DNA of 64,000 nucleotides from Leucobacter sp. cx-42 (GTDB lineage: Bacteria; Actinomycetota; Actinomycetes; Actinomycetales; Microbacteriaceae). The first letter of the stretch is position 1. Each line of letters opens with the position of its first letter. The position numbers and the translations under genes were made by a program. Of the stretch, positions 1 through 8,821 are shown piece by piece. Location: contig NZ_JACVMU010000002.1 of the NCBI RefSeq assembly GCF_014529985.1, forward strand, positions 1 through 64,000, in the 5' to 3' direction. The notes beneath the pieces were generated by a model. It was not told the origin of the DNA. It saw only the letters and a program-made list of their open reading frames with translations, and searched no databases.

Positions 1-41
1 TTGGGGGGCGGCGCCGCAAGCGTCAATCGAACGACCCACCC

Positions 42-78
42 GGGGGGGGGGGGGCCCACGCGCGCCCCCCCCACCCCC
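42..78. repeat. G-run/C-run low-complexity hairpin
   Basis: Thirteen consecutive G (42-54) are followed after ten bases by eight C (65-72) and a further C5 run (74-78). The runs can pair into a very stable GC hairpin just beyond the stop of the PucR gene. There is no T-tract, so it is not a standard terminator. Homopolymers this long at a sequence edge may also carry assembly errors. Confidence 0.5.
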
Positions 79-98
79 GTTTCTGTGAGGTCGCTTGG

Positions 99-1310
99 CT
101 ATCCGCGATCTCTGGCTTCTTCTTGGAGCTCGGATCTGCGGCCAATGATCGCCGGATACAGCGCGAGAATGAGGTTCGACAGCACAAAGGGTGAGGAGAT
201 GCTCTCACCGAGCGTCTCTTCGATCCGCGCCAGTCGGTACCGCACGGTGTTCGCGTGGAGGAAGAGTGTCTCTGCCGTGCGCGCGATGCTCTGATCGCTC
301 GCGAGGAACGTCACAAGCGTCGAACGCAGTTGCGCAGATTCGAGTGGGGCGAGCGTCCGTTCAATGCGTTTGAACAGCTCTCTCGGTGGCACGTATGCGA
401 GTGCCCAGGTGGAGAGGTCAATCTGATCGATCAGCACTGGCGCGAGGGGTGCACTCAAGCCCGTGGCTTCGGCACGACCGCGCGCGATATCGAGGGCGGT
501 CTCCGACGCCCGCACGCAACCAGGGAGCTCGGAGAGCGCCGAGGTTGGCGCCGAAGCGCCAATGAGATAGTTCACCGACAGGTCACGCAACCAGCGCTGG
601 GCGCTTTCTGAGTCGGGCACAACCGCTGACACTCGGGCAGGCAGACTCGTGTCGGGTCGCCGCAGCATGACGAGCAGTGGCAGGTGCGCCGCGCGGGCTG
701 CAGAGATGAGTTCATCGAGGTGAGTACCGGTCGCGGCAGTCACCTCGCGCGGCGACAGTTCGATGGCGCGGATCGGCGCATACGCCGAAAAACTGAAGCT
801 CGTGAGGCGGCTCCAGAACCGATGCTCCCGAGCCGGCAGCATGCCGTCGTGCAAGGCAGCGAGCAGTTGCTCGTTCTCGCGTCGATCGCGCTGCGTCGCA
901 CCGTACTGGATGCCGTGCACGGCACCGAGAAGACGCTCTGCAGTGTCGAGCAACAGGTCACCGTTGTGCTCGAGAATGCCAGGGCCGCGGCTCGAAATGG
1001 CAATGACGTGCACGCCGTCTTGCATCGCAACTCTGCGGGTTTGCACGTGCCAACGACCGACTTCAAAGGCCAGGTTGGGTTGTGACACGTCAACCACCTG
1101 TTGCCAAATGAGATTGGCCGGCGCTTCTCCCGTGTTGGCAACCACTGTTCCGTCGGCGTCGTACACCGCCGCGGCACCGCGACACAGGGTCGCAATGCGC
1201 GAGACGAGCGCACGCACCGGATCAGTCGAGGAAACCGCTGAGAGCAACGAGTGGGTAATTTCGAGCGTCGTGCGCAGTCGCTCGGCTTCGGCGACGTCGG
1301 TGTCGTTCAT
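99..1310 (-). CDS. PucR-family transcriptional regulator
   Basis: About 403 aa. The C-terminal part carries the PucR-type helix-turn-helix: TLVTFLASDQSIARTAETLF, then HANTVRYRLARIEE and a hydrophobic tail. The N-terminal half looks like the GAF/ligand-sensing region of such regulators (purine catabolism regulator PucR, CdaR, allantoin and proline regulators). The ATG at 1310 was chosen because AAAGG lies just upstream; a longer in-frame start at 1379 adds 23 residues without similarity and lacks a ribosome site. The gene diverges from hyuA, so it probably controls the hydantoinase and permease genes in response to a ring compound or its breakdown product. The inducer is unknown. Confidence 0.85.
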   Translation of the reverse strand: MNDTDVAEAERLRTTLEITHSLLSAVSSTDPVRALVSRIATLCRGAAAVYDADGTVVANTGEAPANLIWQQVVDVSQPNLAFEVGRWHVQTRRVAMQDGVHVIAISSRGPGILEHNGDLLLDTAERLLGAVHGIQYGATQRDRRENEQLLAALHDGMLPAREHRFWSRLTSFSFSAYAPIRAIELSPREVTAATGTHLDELISAARAAHLPLLVMLRRPDTSLPARVSAVVPDSESAQRWLRDLSVNYLIGASAPTSALSELPGCVRASETALDIARGRAEATGLSAPLAPVLIDQIDLSTWALAYVPPRELFKRIERTLAPLESAQLRSTLVTFLASDQSIARTAETLFLHANTVRYRLARIEETLGESISSPFVLSNLILALYPAIIGRRSELQEEARDRG

Positions 1311-1391
1311 TCCGTGTTGGCCTTTCAACGGTGAAAGTCGACCAGAATCCAATGCCAGTTCGCGATCGATACAAAGCACCGAAATACGTAA

Positions 1392-1435
1392 CTCATAGAT
1401 TCATGAGATTTCTGTAAATACTACAATCAGATTGT
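1392..1435 (+). promoter_or_regulatory. Candidate hyuA promoter with two inverted repeats
   Basis: The 216-bp gap between the regulator and hyuA holds two palindromes: CTCAT-N6-ATGAG (1392-1407) and ACAATC-A-GATTGT (1423-1435). The second overlaps a good -10 hexamer, TACAAT (1422-1427). The matching -35 position (around 1399-1404) is poor, as in activator-dependent promoters, and the first palindrome covers it. These are the best candidate sites for the divergent PucR-type protein. This is inference from position. Confidence 0.45.
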
Positions 1436-1526
1436 TCGAAAGCTTAGTTTTCTCTAGTGACCAGCGGCCAAAAACCGTCGATTCTGGGATGCATCCCGAA
1501 CTCAATGACGAATTTCAGGAGGACCC

Positions 1527-3569
1527 ATGAGCAATATTCGAGTCGCGGTAGACGTAGGCGGTACGTTCACCGACGTCTGCATCTTCGACCAGGAGACGCA
1601 CCAGATGCGCGTCACCAAGGTGCCATCCACCCCGAGCGATCCCATGATCGCCGTGATGAACGGTGTGAAGCGCGGTGAGATCGACCTCGACAAGGTTGAA
1701 CTCTTCACGCACGGCACCACGGTCGCTACGAACGCACTGATCACCCGCAACTTCCCCTCGGCGGCACTCGTGACCACTCGCGGCTTCCGCGATGTGCTCG
1801 AGATTCGTGACGGCACCAAGGACGACCTGTGGGACGCGTACAACGATGTGTCGGACCCCTACATCCGCCGCCGCGATCGCTTCGAAGTCACCGAGCGCAT
1901 TGATGCCGACGGCAACACCGTGCACGAGCTCAACGAGGCAGAGGCTCGCAACCTTGCCGAGCTGCTCAAGCGCCGCGAGGTCAAAACCATCGCTGTCTGC
2001 TTCTTGAATTCCTACGCGAACCCCGCGCACGAGTTCCGCATGCGGGAGATTCTCCAAGAGGTCATTCCCGACGCCACCATCACCACCTCGGCTGAGGTGC
2101 TCCCCGAGATCTTCGAGTACCCGCGCTTCAACACCGCCGTCGCTAACGCCGTGCTTGCCCCGCTCGTTTCGGGCTATGTGAACCGCCTCGCTGACCAGCT
2201 GCGTGACGGCGGCTACAAGGGCGATCTGCTCCTACTCCACTCGGGTGGCGGATCAATGACTCCCCGCCTCGTTGAGAAGTTCCCCGTCCGGCTCGCGGCA
2301 TCTGGCATCGCTGCCGGCGCGATCTCGGCAAAGCACATCGCGCAGCAGTGCGGCTACGACAACGCGGTCAGCCTTGACATGGGCGGCACCTCGACCGACA
2401 TCGCGCTCGTCGCTGACGGCGAGCTGCGCGTCTCGCAGGAGTGGCAGGTCGAGTACGGCCATCCCATCATCTTCCCCTCCATCGAGGTACTCACCATCGG
2501 CGCTGGCGGTGGCTCGCTCGCCTACACCGACATTGCTGGCTCGCTCCGCAACGGCCCTCAGTCGGCTGGCGCTGACCCCGGACCCGCGTGTTACAACACC
2601 GGCGGCGATCAGCCCACCAACACCGATGCCAACGTTGTGCTCGGTCGTCTCGGCACCTCGCTCGCTGGCGGCGTGAAGCAGCTCGACAAGAGCCTCTCAG
2701 AGGACGCGATCCGTCGCGTCATCGCAGAGCCCCTCGAGATGGGTCTCGAGGAAGCTGCGCAGGCCATCGTCTCGGTCGCCAACGCAAACATGGCTGACGC
2801 CGTTCGTCTCGTCTCGATTCGTCGTGGGTACGATCCGCGCGACTTCGCACTGCTCGCATTTGGCGGCGCAGGCGCACTGCACGGCGCAGACGTGGCACGT
2901 GAGCTCGGCATTCCCTCGGTCGTCGTACCGCCGAACCCCGGCGTGACCTCGGCAATGGGCTGCCTCCTCGTCGACATTCAGCACGACCTCGCGCAGATGT
3001 TCACCGGCCTCGCATCGGCGGCTGACGAAGAGAGCATCGAGCAGGCGTTCGTCGAGCTCGAGACCGAAGCAAGCACCCGCCTGCGTCACGAAGGCGTCTC
3101 CGATGAGAACGCGATGCTGCAGCGCAAGATTTCAATGCGCTACCTCGGCCAGTGGCGTTCGTTGCAGGTTCCGATGGGCACCGGCCCCGGCGCGCTTGAG
3201 CAGGCAGTTCGCACGTTCCACGAGCAGTACGAGCGCGAGTTCGCGTTCCGTCAGGACGACGCTCCCGTCGAGGTCTACCAGCTGCACCTCGCAGCCGTCG
3301 GCAAGATCCCGAAGCCGTCGTTCCGTCCCGCAGAACCCGTCGCCCAGGCGCCAGGCGCTCCCGCAGAGCGTCGCCCCGTCTACTTCGGCACCACCGGCTG
3401 GGTCGACACCCCCGTCTACGACCGCGACGAACTGCCCGCAGGCACCCAGTTCGCTGGCCCCGCGATCATCAACCAGCTCGACTCGACCACGGTCGTCCCC
3501 CCGTTCACTCGCGCAGAGATCGACGAGTGGCTCAACATTCGCATTCACCTTGAGGAGGTCACCCGATGA
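1527..3569 (+). CDS. hyuA: Hydantoinase/oxoprolinase family protein, subunit A
   Basis: 680 aa, the usual length for HyuA-type subunits. It shows the actin-like ATPase signatures of the hydantoinase A/oxoprolinase family: DVGGTFTDV at residues 9-17, HGTTVATNA at 62-70 and DMGGTSTDI near 284. Members hydrolyse ATP to open a lactam or hydantoin ring (5-oxoproline, N-methylhydantoin, substituted hydantoins) or carboxylate acetone, always with a B subunit. CAGGAGG sits four bases before the ATG. The stop overlaps the hyuB start (ATGA), so the two are translationally coupled. The PucR regulator upstream and the NCS1 permease downstream favour a hydantoin- or purine-derived substrate over acetone; sequence alone does not fix the substrate. 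Confidence 0.9.
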   Translation: MSNIRVAVDVGGTFTDVCIFDQETHQMRVTKVPSTPSDPMIAVMNGVKRGEIDLDKVELFTHGTTVATNALITRNFPSAALVTTRGFRDVLEIRDGTKDDLWDAYNDVSDPYIRRRDRFEVTERIDADGNTVHELNEAEARNLAELLKRREVKTIAVCFLNSYANPAHEFRMREILQEVIPDATITTSAEVLPEIFEYPRFNTAVANAVLAPLVSGYVNRLADQLRDGGYKGDLLLLHSGGGSMTPRLVEKFPVRLAASGIAAGAISAKHIAQQCGYDNAVSLDMGGTSTDIALVADGELRVSQEWQVEYGHPIIFPSIEVLTIGAGGGSLAYTDIAGSLRNGPQSAGADPGPACYNTGGDQPTNTDANVVLGRLGTSLAGGVKQLDKSLSEDAIRRVIAEPLEMGLEEAAQAIVSVANANMADAVRLVSIRRGYDPRDFALLAFGGAGALHGADVARELGIPSVVVPPNPGVTSAMGCLLVDIQHDLAQMFTGLASAADEESIEQAFVELETEASTRLRHEGVSDENAMLQRKISMRYLGQWRSLQVPMGTGPGALEQAVRTFHEQYEREFAFRQDDAPVEVYQLHLAAVGKIPKPSFRPAEPVAQAPGAPAERRPVYFGTTGWVDTPVYDRDELPAGTQFAGPAIINQLDSTTVVPPFTRAEIDEWLNIRIHLEEVTR

Positions 3570-5569
3570 CTACCCCATTTGACACGCTCGCGGCACCGGC
3601 GCCGCACGCCGTGGCTCCTGCAGGAGCACTCGATCCCGTCACCTTTGAGGTCCTGAAGAACGCATTCGCCACGAGTGTTGACCTCATGAGCGAGCAGATT
3701 CTTCGCACCTGCTACTCATTCGTCATCTACTCGCGTGACTTCTCGTCGGCGCTCTGCGATGCGCAGGGCAACACCGTCATGCAGGGTTCAGGCGATATCG
3801 CGGTGCACGTTGGCACCCTGCACTTCCAGTGCAAGGCCGTGATTGAAGAGTTCGGCGACGACATTCACCCCGGTGACGTCTTCGCTGTCAACGATCCCTA
3901 CCGCGGCGGCACCCACATCAACGATGTGTCGTTCATTCGCCCGGTGTTCTCTGACGGGCGCATCATCGCCTTCGCGCAGAACAAGGGCCACTGGGCAGAC
4001 ATTGGCGGCCCAGTTCCCGGCTCGTTCAACGTTGCCGCAACCGAGCACTTCGGTGAGGGCCTGCGCATTACTCCCGTGCGCATCTGGTCGAAGGGTGTCT
4101 ACCTGCACGACATCGCCAACCTGCTCGTGGGCAACACCCGCGCACCAGAACAGGCGATGGGCGATTTGCACGCGCAGTCGGAGGCGACCGCGGTCTGTGA
4201 GCGCGAGATTCTTCGCCTCGTCGAGCGCTACGGCACCGAAACCGTCGAAGCAGCGATGCAGGAGACGCAGGACTACGTCGAGCGCACCGTGCTCCGCCGC
4301 CTCGAGGATCTCCCCCGCGGCACCTGGAAGACCACCGATTACCTTGACCTTGATCCGGGTGAGTCGGAGCGTCTGGTTCCCATCGACATCACTATGACGC
4401 TCGATGGCGAGGGCATCCACTACGCGCTTGAGGGCGGCCCAGCAATCAAGGCCTTCCTGAACTCGGGCTACGGCACGACCTTCTCCGCGATCTACGCCGG
4501 CACGAAGACGTTCTTCCCCGATGTACCGCTGAACTCTGGCTTCTACGCTGCGGTTACCGCAGACATCGGCCCCGAGGGCACCGTCATCAACGCTGGCTGG
4601 CCGCTCGCGGTCACCGGTACCGTCTCGGGCCCGTACGAGAAGATCATGAACGGCATCTTCGAGCTGTGGTCGCAGATCATGCCAGAACGCGCGATGGCGT
4701 GTGCGTTCAACCTCGAGTACCTGCTCGTTGGCGGCCGCGATGCGCGCACCGAAGAGAAGCCGTACTTCATGTGGTACGACTGGATGGCTGGCGGCTGGGG
4801 CGGCCGCGCAACCAAGGATGGCTCGAGCGCAACCGCTCCCGTCTTTGGTGTCGGCCTCGCCGTGCAGGCGTGTGAGGGCCAGGAGCGCCTGACCCCAGTA
4901 CTCACGACAATGCACCAGATCGGCACCGACTCGGGTGGCCCAGGTCGCTTCCGCGGCGGCTGTGGCGTCGAAAAGGGCGGCACGCTCACCGACGCAGACA
5001 CGACCGTCATGAGCTACTGCTGTGACCGCGCTCGCTCGATCACCTGGGGCATCGAGGGTGGCCTGCCCTCGATTCCACACGGCGTCTGGCTGAACAAGGA
5101 CACCGAGGATGAGAGCTTCCTCGGCTCAATCTTCTCGTCGGTCCCGGTCAAGCCAGGTGACACCTTCTTCCGCCCGTCTGCCGGTGGTGGTGGGTTTGGC
5201 GATCCGCTCGCTCGCACGCCAGAAGAGGTGCTCGAAGACGTCATCGACGACTACGTGTCGGTCGGTCGCGCAGCAGAGGACTACGGCGTCGTCATCATCC
5301 CCGTTGACGCCGATATTGATCAGTACGAGATCGACCGCGATGCGACCCTCGCAAAGCGGGCGTGGATCCGCGAAAACCGCCGCGCATGGCTCGAGGCCGA
5401 TGCCGCCGATATCGCCGATCAGTACCGCTCAGGCAAGCTCGAAATGCTCGATGTGATTCGCCGCTACGGCGTCATCCTCGATTGGGGAACCGGTGAGCTC
5501 TTCGCCGAGACCACCCAGCAGCACCGCGAGCAGATGATCCGCCGATCAGCGGATCACTGGACGAACTAA
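3566..5569 (+). CDS. hyuB: Hydantoinase/oxoprolinase family protein, subunit B
   Basis: 667 aa. The family's conserved segments are visible, among them DPYRGGTHINDVSFIRPVF, KGHWADIGG, the GGPG-RFRGGCGVEKGG region and the C-terminal SAGGGGFGDP. The B subunit pairs with HyuA to form the ATP-dependent ring-opening enzyme in the cytoplasm. It starts inside the hyuA stop codon (ATGA overlap), which supports a 1:1 complex. A strong hairpin follows the stop. The expected next enzyme for a hydantoin pathway, an N-carbamoyl amino acid hydrolase, is not in the window. Confidence 0.9.
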   Translation: MTTPFDTLAAPAPHAVAPAGALDPVTFEVLKNAFATSVDLMSEQILRTCYSFVIYSRDFSSALCDAQGNTVMQGSGDIAVHVGTLHFQCKAVIEEFGDDIHPGDVFAVNDPYRGGTHINDVSFIRPVFSDGRIIAFAQNKGHWADIGGPVPGSFNVAATEHFGEGLRITPVRIWSKGVYLHDIANLLVGNTRAPEQAMGDLHAQSEATAVCEREILRLVERYGTETVEAAMQETQDYVERTVLRRLEDLPRGTWKTTDYLDLDPGESERLVPIDITMTLDGEGIHYALEGGPAIKAFLNSGYGTTFSAIYAGTKTFFPDVPLNSGFYAAVTADIGPEGTVINAGWPLAVTGTVSGPYEKIMNGIFELWSQIMPERAMACAFNLEYLLVGGRDARTEEKPYFMWYDWMAGGWGGRATKDGSSATAPVFGVGLAVQACEGQERLTPVLTTMHQIGTDSGGPGRFRGGCGVEKGGTLTDADTTVMSYCCDRARSITWGIEGGLPSIPHGVWLNKDTEDESFLGSIFSSVPVKPGDTFFRPSAGGGGFGDPLARTPEEVLEDVIDDYVSVGRAAEDYGVVIIPVDADIDQYEIDRDATLAKRAWIRENRRAWLEADAADIADQYRSGKLEMLDVIRRYGVILDWGTGELFAETTQQHREQMIRRSADHWTN

Positions 5570-5589
5570 CGTTCGCCCAGCCCCATCCC

Positions 5590-5638
5590 GCCCGGGGCAT
5601 TGACTGACGAACTTCGGTTCGCGACCAATGCCCCGGGC
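5590..5638 (+). terminator. Strong hairpin after hyuB
   Basis: Arms 5590-5602 and 5626-5638 pair perfectly over 13 GC-rich bases, and the loop contains a second small stem, CGAAC-TTCG-GTTCG (5608-5621). There is no U-tract after it. It may terminate hyuAB transcription, or stabilise the upstream mRNA while the permease is read from its own signals. Confidence 0.5.
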
Positions 5639-5643
5639 GCTCC

Positions 5644-5713
5644 GGCACGCGCCTGCCAGGCAAGCATGTGCCGACACCTGAAACGCGACAACGACGTCGC
5701 GCTGAGTTTCAGG
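5644..5713 (+). other. Two further hairpins in the hyuB-permease gap
   Basis: Two more inverted repeats follow the terminator-like hairpin: 5644-5672 (GGCAC...GTGCC with an inner TGCC-A-GGCA) and 5677-5713 (CCTGAAAC...GTTTCAGG with an inner GCGAC/GTCGC). No known riboswitch class was recognised. The 246-bp gap holds no other feature apart from the permease ribosome site. Confidence 0.4.
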
Positions 5714-5815
5714 CCCGCAGCGTGAGCTGCGCCCCATTTCTTTGCTGCTCGCTTTTCACGTGCGCAATGATGCGCGCGGTGAGCGGCACTGGCCATACCA
5801 ATGGAGGTATGACGC

Positions 5816-7210
5816 ATGACTCTCAATCTCACCGGCAGTAACCAAGACGTCGAAGCAACTGACGCACTCGCCCGCGAGGGCAACGACGACGACCAGATGT
5901 CGCGCGGGTCACTCTCGCTCGCATGGTACGGCGTCGCAAGCGCGTTCTTCTTCGTCTATATCGGCGCTGCAATGGCGTCTGCATACGGCACCATGAACGC
6001 GATCATCGGCATCGTGCTCACGATCATCGTCTATGGCGCAATCAATGCGGTGCTGTCGCGGTACGCGATGACGAACCGCACGACCGTTGCCCAGTTCTCA
6101 CGCACGATTCTCGGCACCGCTGGCTCCTCCATCGCCACGATCATCTTCGCGCTCGTCGCCATCTACTACGCCGTCTTCGAGGGCTCGATTGTGGCGTACG
6201 CACTCATGGCAGCGTTCGGTGGCGAGATGTGGGTGTGGAGCCTCGTTGTCGTCGCGTACTCCACGCCGCTCATCATCGGTGGCGCACGCCGCTTCATCGA
6301 CAAGCTCAACGGCTGGCTCATGCCGATCTACTTCTTCGGCCTCATCGCTGCGGTCGTCTGGGCCGGCATTGTCTACGGGTTTGGTGACGCGTGGCTCACC
6401 CACGCTCCCGAGGTCGAGCTGCCATTCGTGATGGGCGGCCCGGGCTGGCTTGCCACGTTCGCAGGCTACATGGGCGTGTGGATCATGATGATGTTCACCA
6501 TGGACTTCGCTGCCCTCGGCAAGCGCAAGGACATCAAGTTCCACCAGCGCTTCACGTTCGGCCCGCTCTTCTACGTGCTCGCTTTCGGCTTCTCGGCGTT
6601 CATCGGCATCTTCCTCACCTTCACCATTCCCGACCTTGAGGTCTCTGAGACGGGTCTCGCTGGCGGCCTCGTCAGCCTGATGGGCGTCTTCGGTCTCATC
6701 GTGATCATCGCGTCTCAGACCCGCATCAACACCGCAAACTACTACCTCGGTGCCGCAAACCTGCGCGCCTTCGGCGAGCGCGTGCTGCGCATCAAGATGT
6801 CGAACGTTGCGTGGGTGATCACCTCGTCGGTCATCATCTACCTGCTGATGCTCTTGCCGATCGTGCAGTACCTGCTGCTCGCGCTGGCGTGGCAGGGCGT
6901 GCTGGTCACCGCGTGGGTTGCGATCGCACTCGTCCACGTGCTGCTTGATCGTGGCCGCAACCCCGAGCACGCGTCGATTGATGACAAGAAATACCGGGCG
7001 TTCAACGGCAACGGCCTCATCGCTTGGGCGATTGGCACCGCGATCGGCCTGCTCATGCTGCAGCTCGGCACCTTCGCACCCGATTACGCGGCGCTCGGTT
7101 CGACCTGGGGCCCGATTCTCACGGCGGTCTCTTCGGCTGGCATTTACGCGTTCCTGTGGAAGGCGAACCCGAGCAGCCGAACCGGCCTGATTCCGGTGAT
7201 TCGCAGCTAG
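5816..7210 (+). CDS. NCS1-family (nucleobase/hydantoin) permease
   Basis: 464 aa with about twelve hydrophobic segments. The N-terminal MSRGSLSLAWYGVASAFFF and the following small-residue-rich helices look like the nucleobase:cation symporter-1 family (cytosine, purine, allantoin and hydantoin carriers such as Mhp1). GGAGG lies eight bases before the ATG. It follows hyuAB and a PucR-type regulator, so the likely cargo is the ring compound opened by HyuAB. This is inference from context; the substrate-binding residues were not resolved. Confidence 0.75.
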   Translation: MTLNLTGSNQDVEATDALAREGNDDDQMSRGSLSLAWYGVASAFFFVYIGAAMASAYGTMNAIIGIVLTIIVYGAINAVLSRYAMTNRTTVAQFSRTILGTAGSSIATIIFALVAIYYAVFEGSIVAYALMAAFGGEMWVWSLVVVAYSTPLIIGGARRFIDKLNGWLMPIYFFGLIAAVVWAGIVYGFGDAWLTHAPEVELPFVMGGPGWLATFAGYMGVWIMMMFTMDFAALGKRKDIKFHQRFTFGPLFYVLAFGFSAFIGIFLTFTIPDLEVSETGLAGGLVSLMGVFGLIVIIASQTRINTANYYLGAANLRAFGERVLRIKMSNVAWVITSSVIIYLLMLLPIVQYLLLALAWQGVLVTAWVAIALVHVLLDRGRNPEHASIDDKKYRAFNGNGLIAWAIGTAIGLLMLQLGTFAPDYAALGSTWGPILTAVSSAGIYAFLWKANPSSRTGLIPVIRS

Positions 7211-7226
7211 CGACTGTTCCAGCTCC

Positions 7227-7269
7227 GCGCGGGGTGTGGGTGACACTGGTTGTCGCGCACACCCCGCGC
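7227..7269 (+). terminator. Hairpin terminator after the NCS1 permease
   Basis: Perfect 12-bp GC-rich stem (7227-7238 with 7258-7269) with a 19-base loop, starting 17 bases after the permease stop. No long T-tract follows. It probably separates the hyu/permease unit from the Dcu gene. Confidence 0.55.
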
Positions 7270-7412
7270 TGCTATTCCGGTGCGAGCCGCAGTCTTTGGG
7301 CTGCTGCCGCCGCGTCGTTGATCACGATTTGAGGTTATTCCTTCGAAGTAATAGTCAACTCACTATGCCTTGCCTATTCTTGGGATCATGACCGTTCGAA
7401 GGAGAACTTCGC

Positions 7413-8753
7413 ATGACTGATATCTTGCTCTTTTCCACACAGCTCATCGTGGTGCTCGGCTGTATTGTCATGGGCACCAGATCGAGCGGTGTGGGCCTCG
7501 GCCTCTGGGGCGGCACCGGCGTCGCGATCCTCGTGTTCGTCTTCGGAATCGCACCCGGCAATCCCCCGGTCGACGCACTCCTCATCGTGCTGTCCGTTGT
7601 CCTCGCATCATCGATGATGCAATCGGCAGGCGGCATCGACTGGATGGTCACCATCGCCGCCAAACTCATCGAGCGCAACCCCAAGCAAATTACCCTCGTG
7701 GCACCGCTCGTGGCGTTCCTCTTCTCCGTCGGAGCTGGTACGTCGAACATCTTGTACCCGCTCCTCCCCGTGATCCAGGACCTCTCCTATCGCAACGGGA
7801 TCCGCCCCTCTCGCCCGCTCTCACTCTCGGTGGTCGCGACCGGTGTCGCGCTCGCGTGTAGCCCGGTGTCTGCAGCGATGGCCGCAATGATCACACTCAC
7901 CGAGGTCAAGGGCTTCGAGCTCCTCGACGTCATCAAGGTCACCCTGCCCGCCGCGATTGTCGGCATCGTGCTCGCCAGCTTCGTGGTCGCACGACTTGGG
8001 AAGGAGATCGCAGACGATCCCGAGATTCAGGCACGCATCGCGGCCGGCAAGATCCCCGCGCCCACTGCGGTCTCGAAGGCCGTTGAGGCAGAGGTCACCG
8101 CCACCCGCGAGGGCAAGTGGGCAGCGATCATCTTCCTGCTCGGCGTTGTCGCAATTGTCGTCTTCGGCCTGTTCAAGGATCTCCGGCCACTCGATGGTGA
8201 GGGCGTCGCCGTCGGCATGACCCCGATCATCGAGATTGTCATGTTCGTGGCCGGCACGATCATCCTGCTGGTCTCTCGCCCCAAGGTCGCCGAGATTCCC
8301 ACGATGTCAGTGTTCAAGGCCGGTATGGTCTCGGCCATCGCACTGTTCGGTCTCGCGTGGCTGACTGACACGTTCCTCGGCGCGCACACCGCCCTCATCA
8401 CCGACAGCGTCGGCGATCTCGTGAGCGGCGCACCCTGGATCTTCGCCCTCGGCATCTTCCTCGTCTGTGTGCTCACCACCAGCCAGTCGACCGCGACGCG
8501 AACCGTGGTGCCAATCGGCATCACGGCGGGCATCCCACTCGGCCTCCTCAGCGGCATGTGGGCCGGCGCCTTCGCCGGCATCTACCTACTGCCAACCAAT
8601 GGCTCGCAGATCGCGGCAGCGAACTTCGACACCTCGGGCAGCACCAAGCTCGGCACCAAGCTCGTCGATCACTCGTTCTTCGTCCCGACCCTCGTGCTCG
8701 CCGGCTTCACCATCGCGGTGGGTGCGCTGTTCGGTGTCATCTGGGGCGGCTAA
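7413..8753 (+). CDS. Dcu-family C4-dicarboxylate transporter
   Basis: 446 aa integral membrane protein, the size of DcuA/DcuB. Family blocks are clear: PGNPPVDALLIVLSVVLASS followed by MMQSAGGIDWMV, ERNPKQITLVAPLVAFLFS, GAGTSNILYPLLPVIQ, RPLSLSVVATGVALACSPVSAAM, FKAGMVSAIALFGLAWL-DTF, and LPTNGSQIAA near the end. Dcu carriers exchange or take up fumarate, malate, aspartate and succinate. A GAAGGAG site lies eight bases upstream of ATG. Its position between the hydantoinase genes and a formylglutamate-type amidase suggests uptake of an acidic carbon source in the same catabolic programme, but a strong terminator on each side says it can be expressed alone. Confidence 0.88.
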   Translation: MTDILLFSTQLIVVLGCIVMGTRSSGVGLGLWGGTGVAILVFVFGIAPGNPPVDALLIVLSVVLASSMMQSAGGIDWMVTIAAKLIERNPKQITLVAPLVAFLFSVGAGTSNILYPLLPVIQDLSYRNGIRPSRPLSLSVVATGVALACSPVSAAMAAMITLTEVKGFELLDVIKVTLPAAIVGIVLASFVVARLGKEIADDPEIQARIAAGKIPAPTAVSKAVEAEVTATREGKWAAIIFLLGVVAIVVFGLFKDLRPLDGEGVAVGMTPIIEIVMFVAGTIILLVSRPKVAEIPTMSVFKAGMVSAIALFGLAWLTDTFLGAHTALITDSVGDLVSGAPWIFALGIFLVCVLTTSQSTATRTVVPIGITAGIPLGLLSGMWAGAFAGIYLLPTNGSQIAAANFDTSGSTKLGTKLVDHSFFVPTLVLAGFTIAVGALFGVIWGG

Positions 8754-8764
8754 CGACCCATCAC

Positions 8765-8810
8765 ACACTGGAGGCCGGTCAGCTCGCATGTGCTGACCGG
8801 CCTCCAGTGT
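8765..8810. terminator. Bidirectional terminator, 19-bp perfect stem
   Basis: Arms 8765-8783 and 8792-8810 are perfectly complementary over 19 bases with an 8-base loop. It lies between the convergent Dcu transporter gene and the amidohydrolase gene and can serve both. Confidence 0.9.
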
Positions 8811-8821
8811 TTCTCGCGAGA

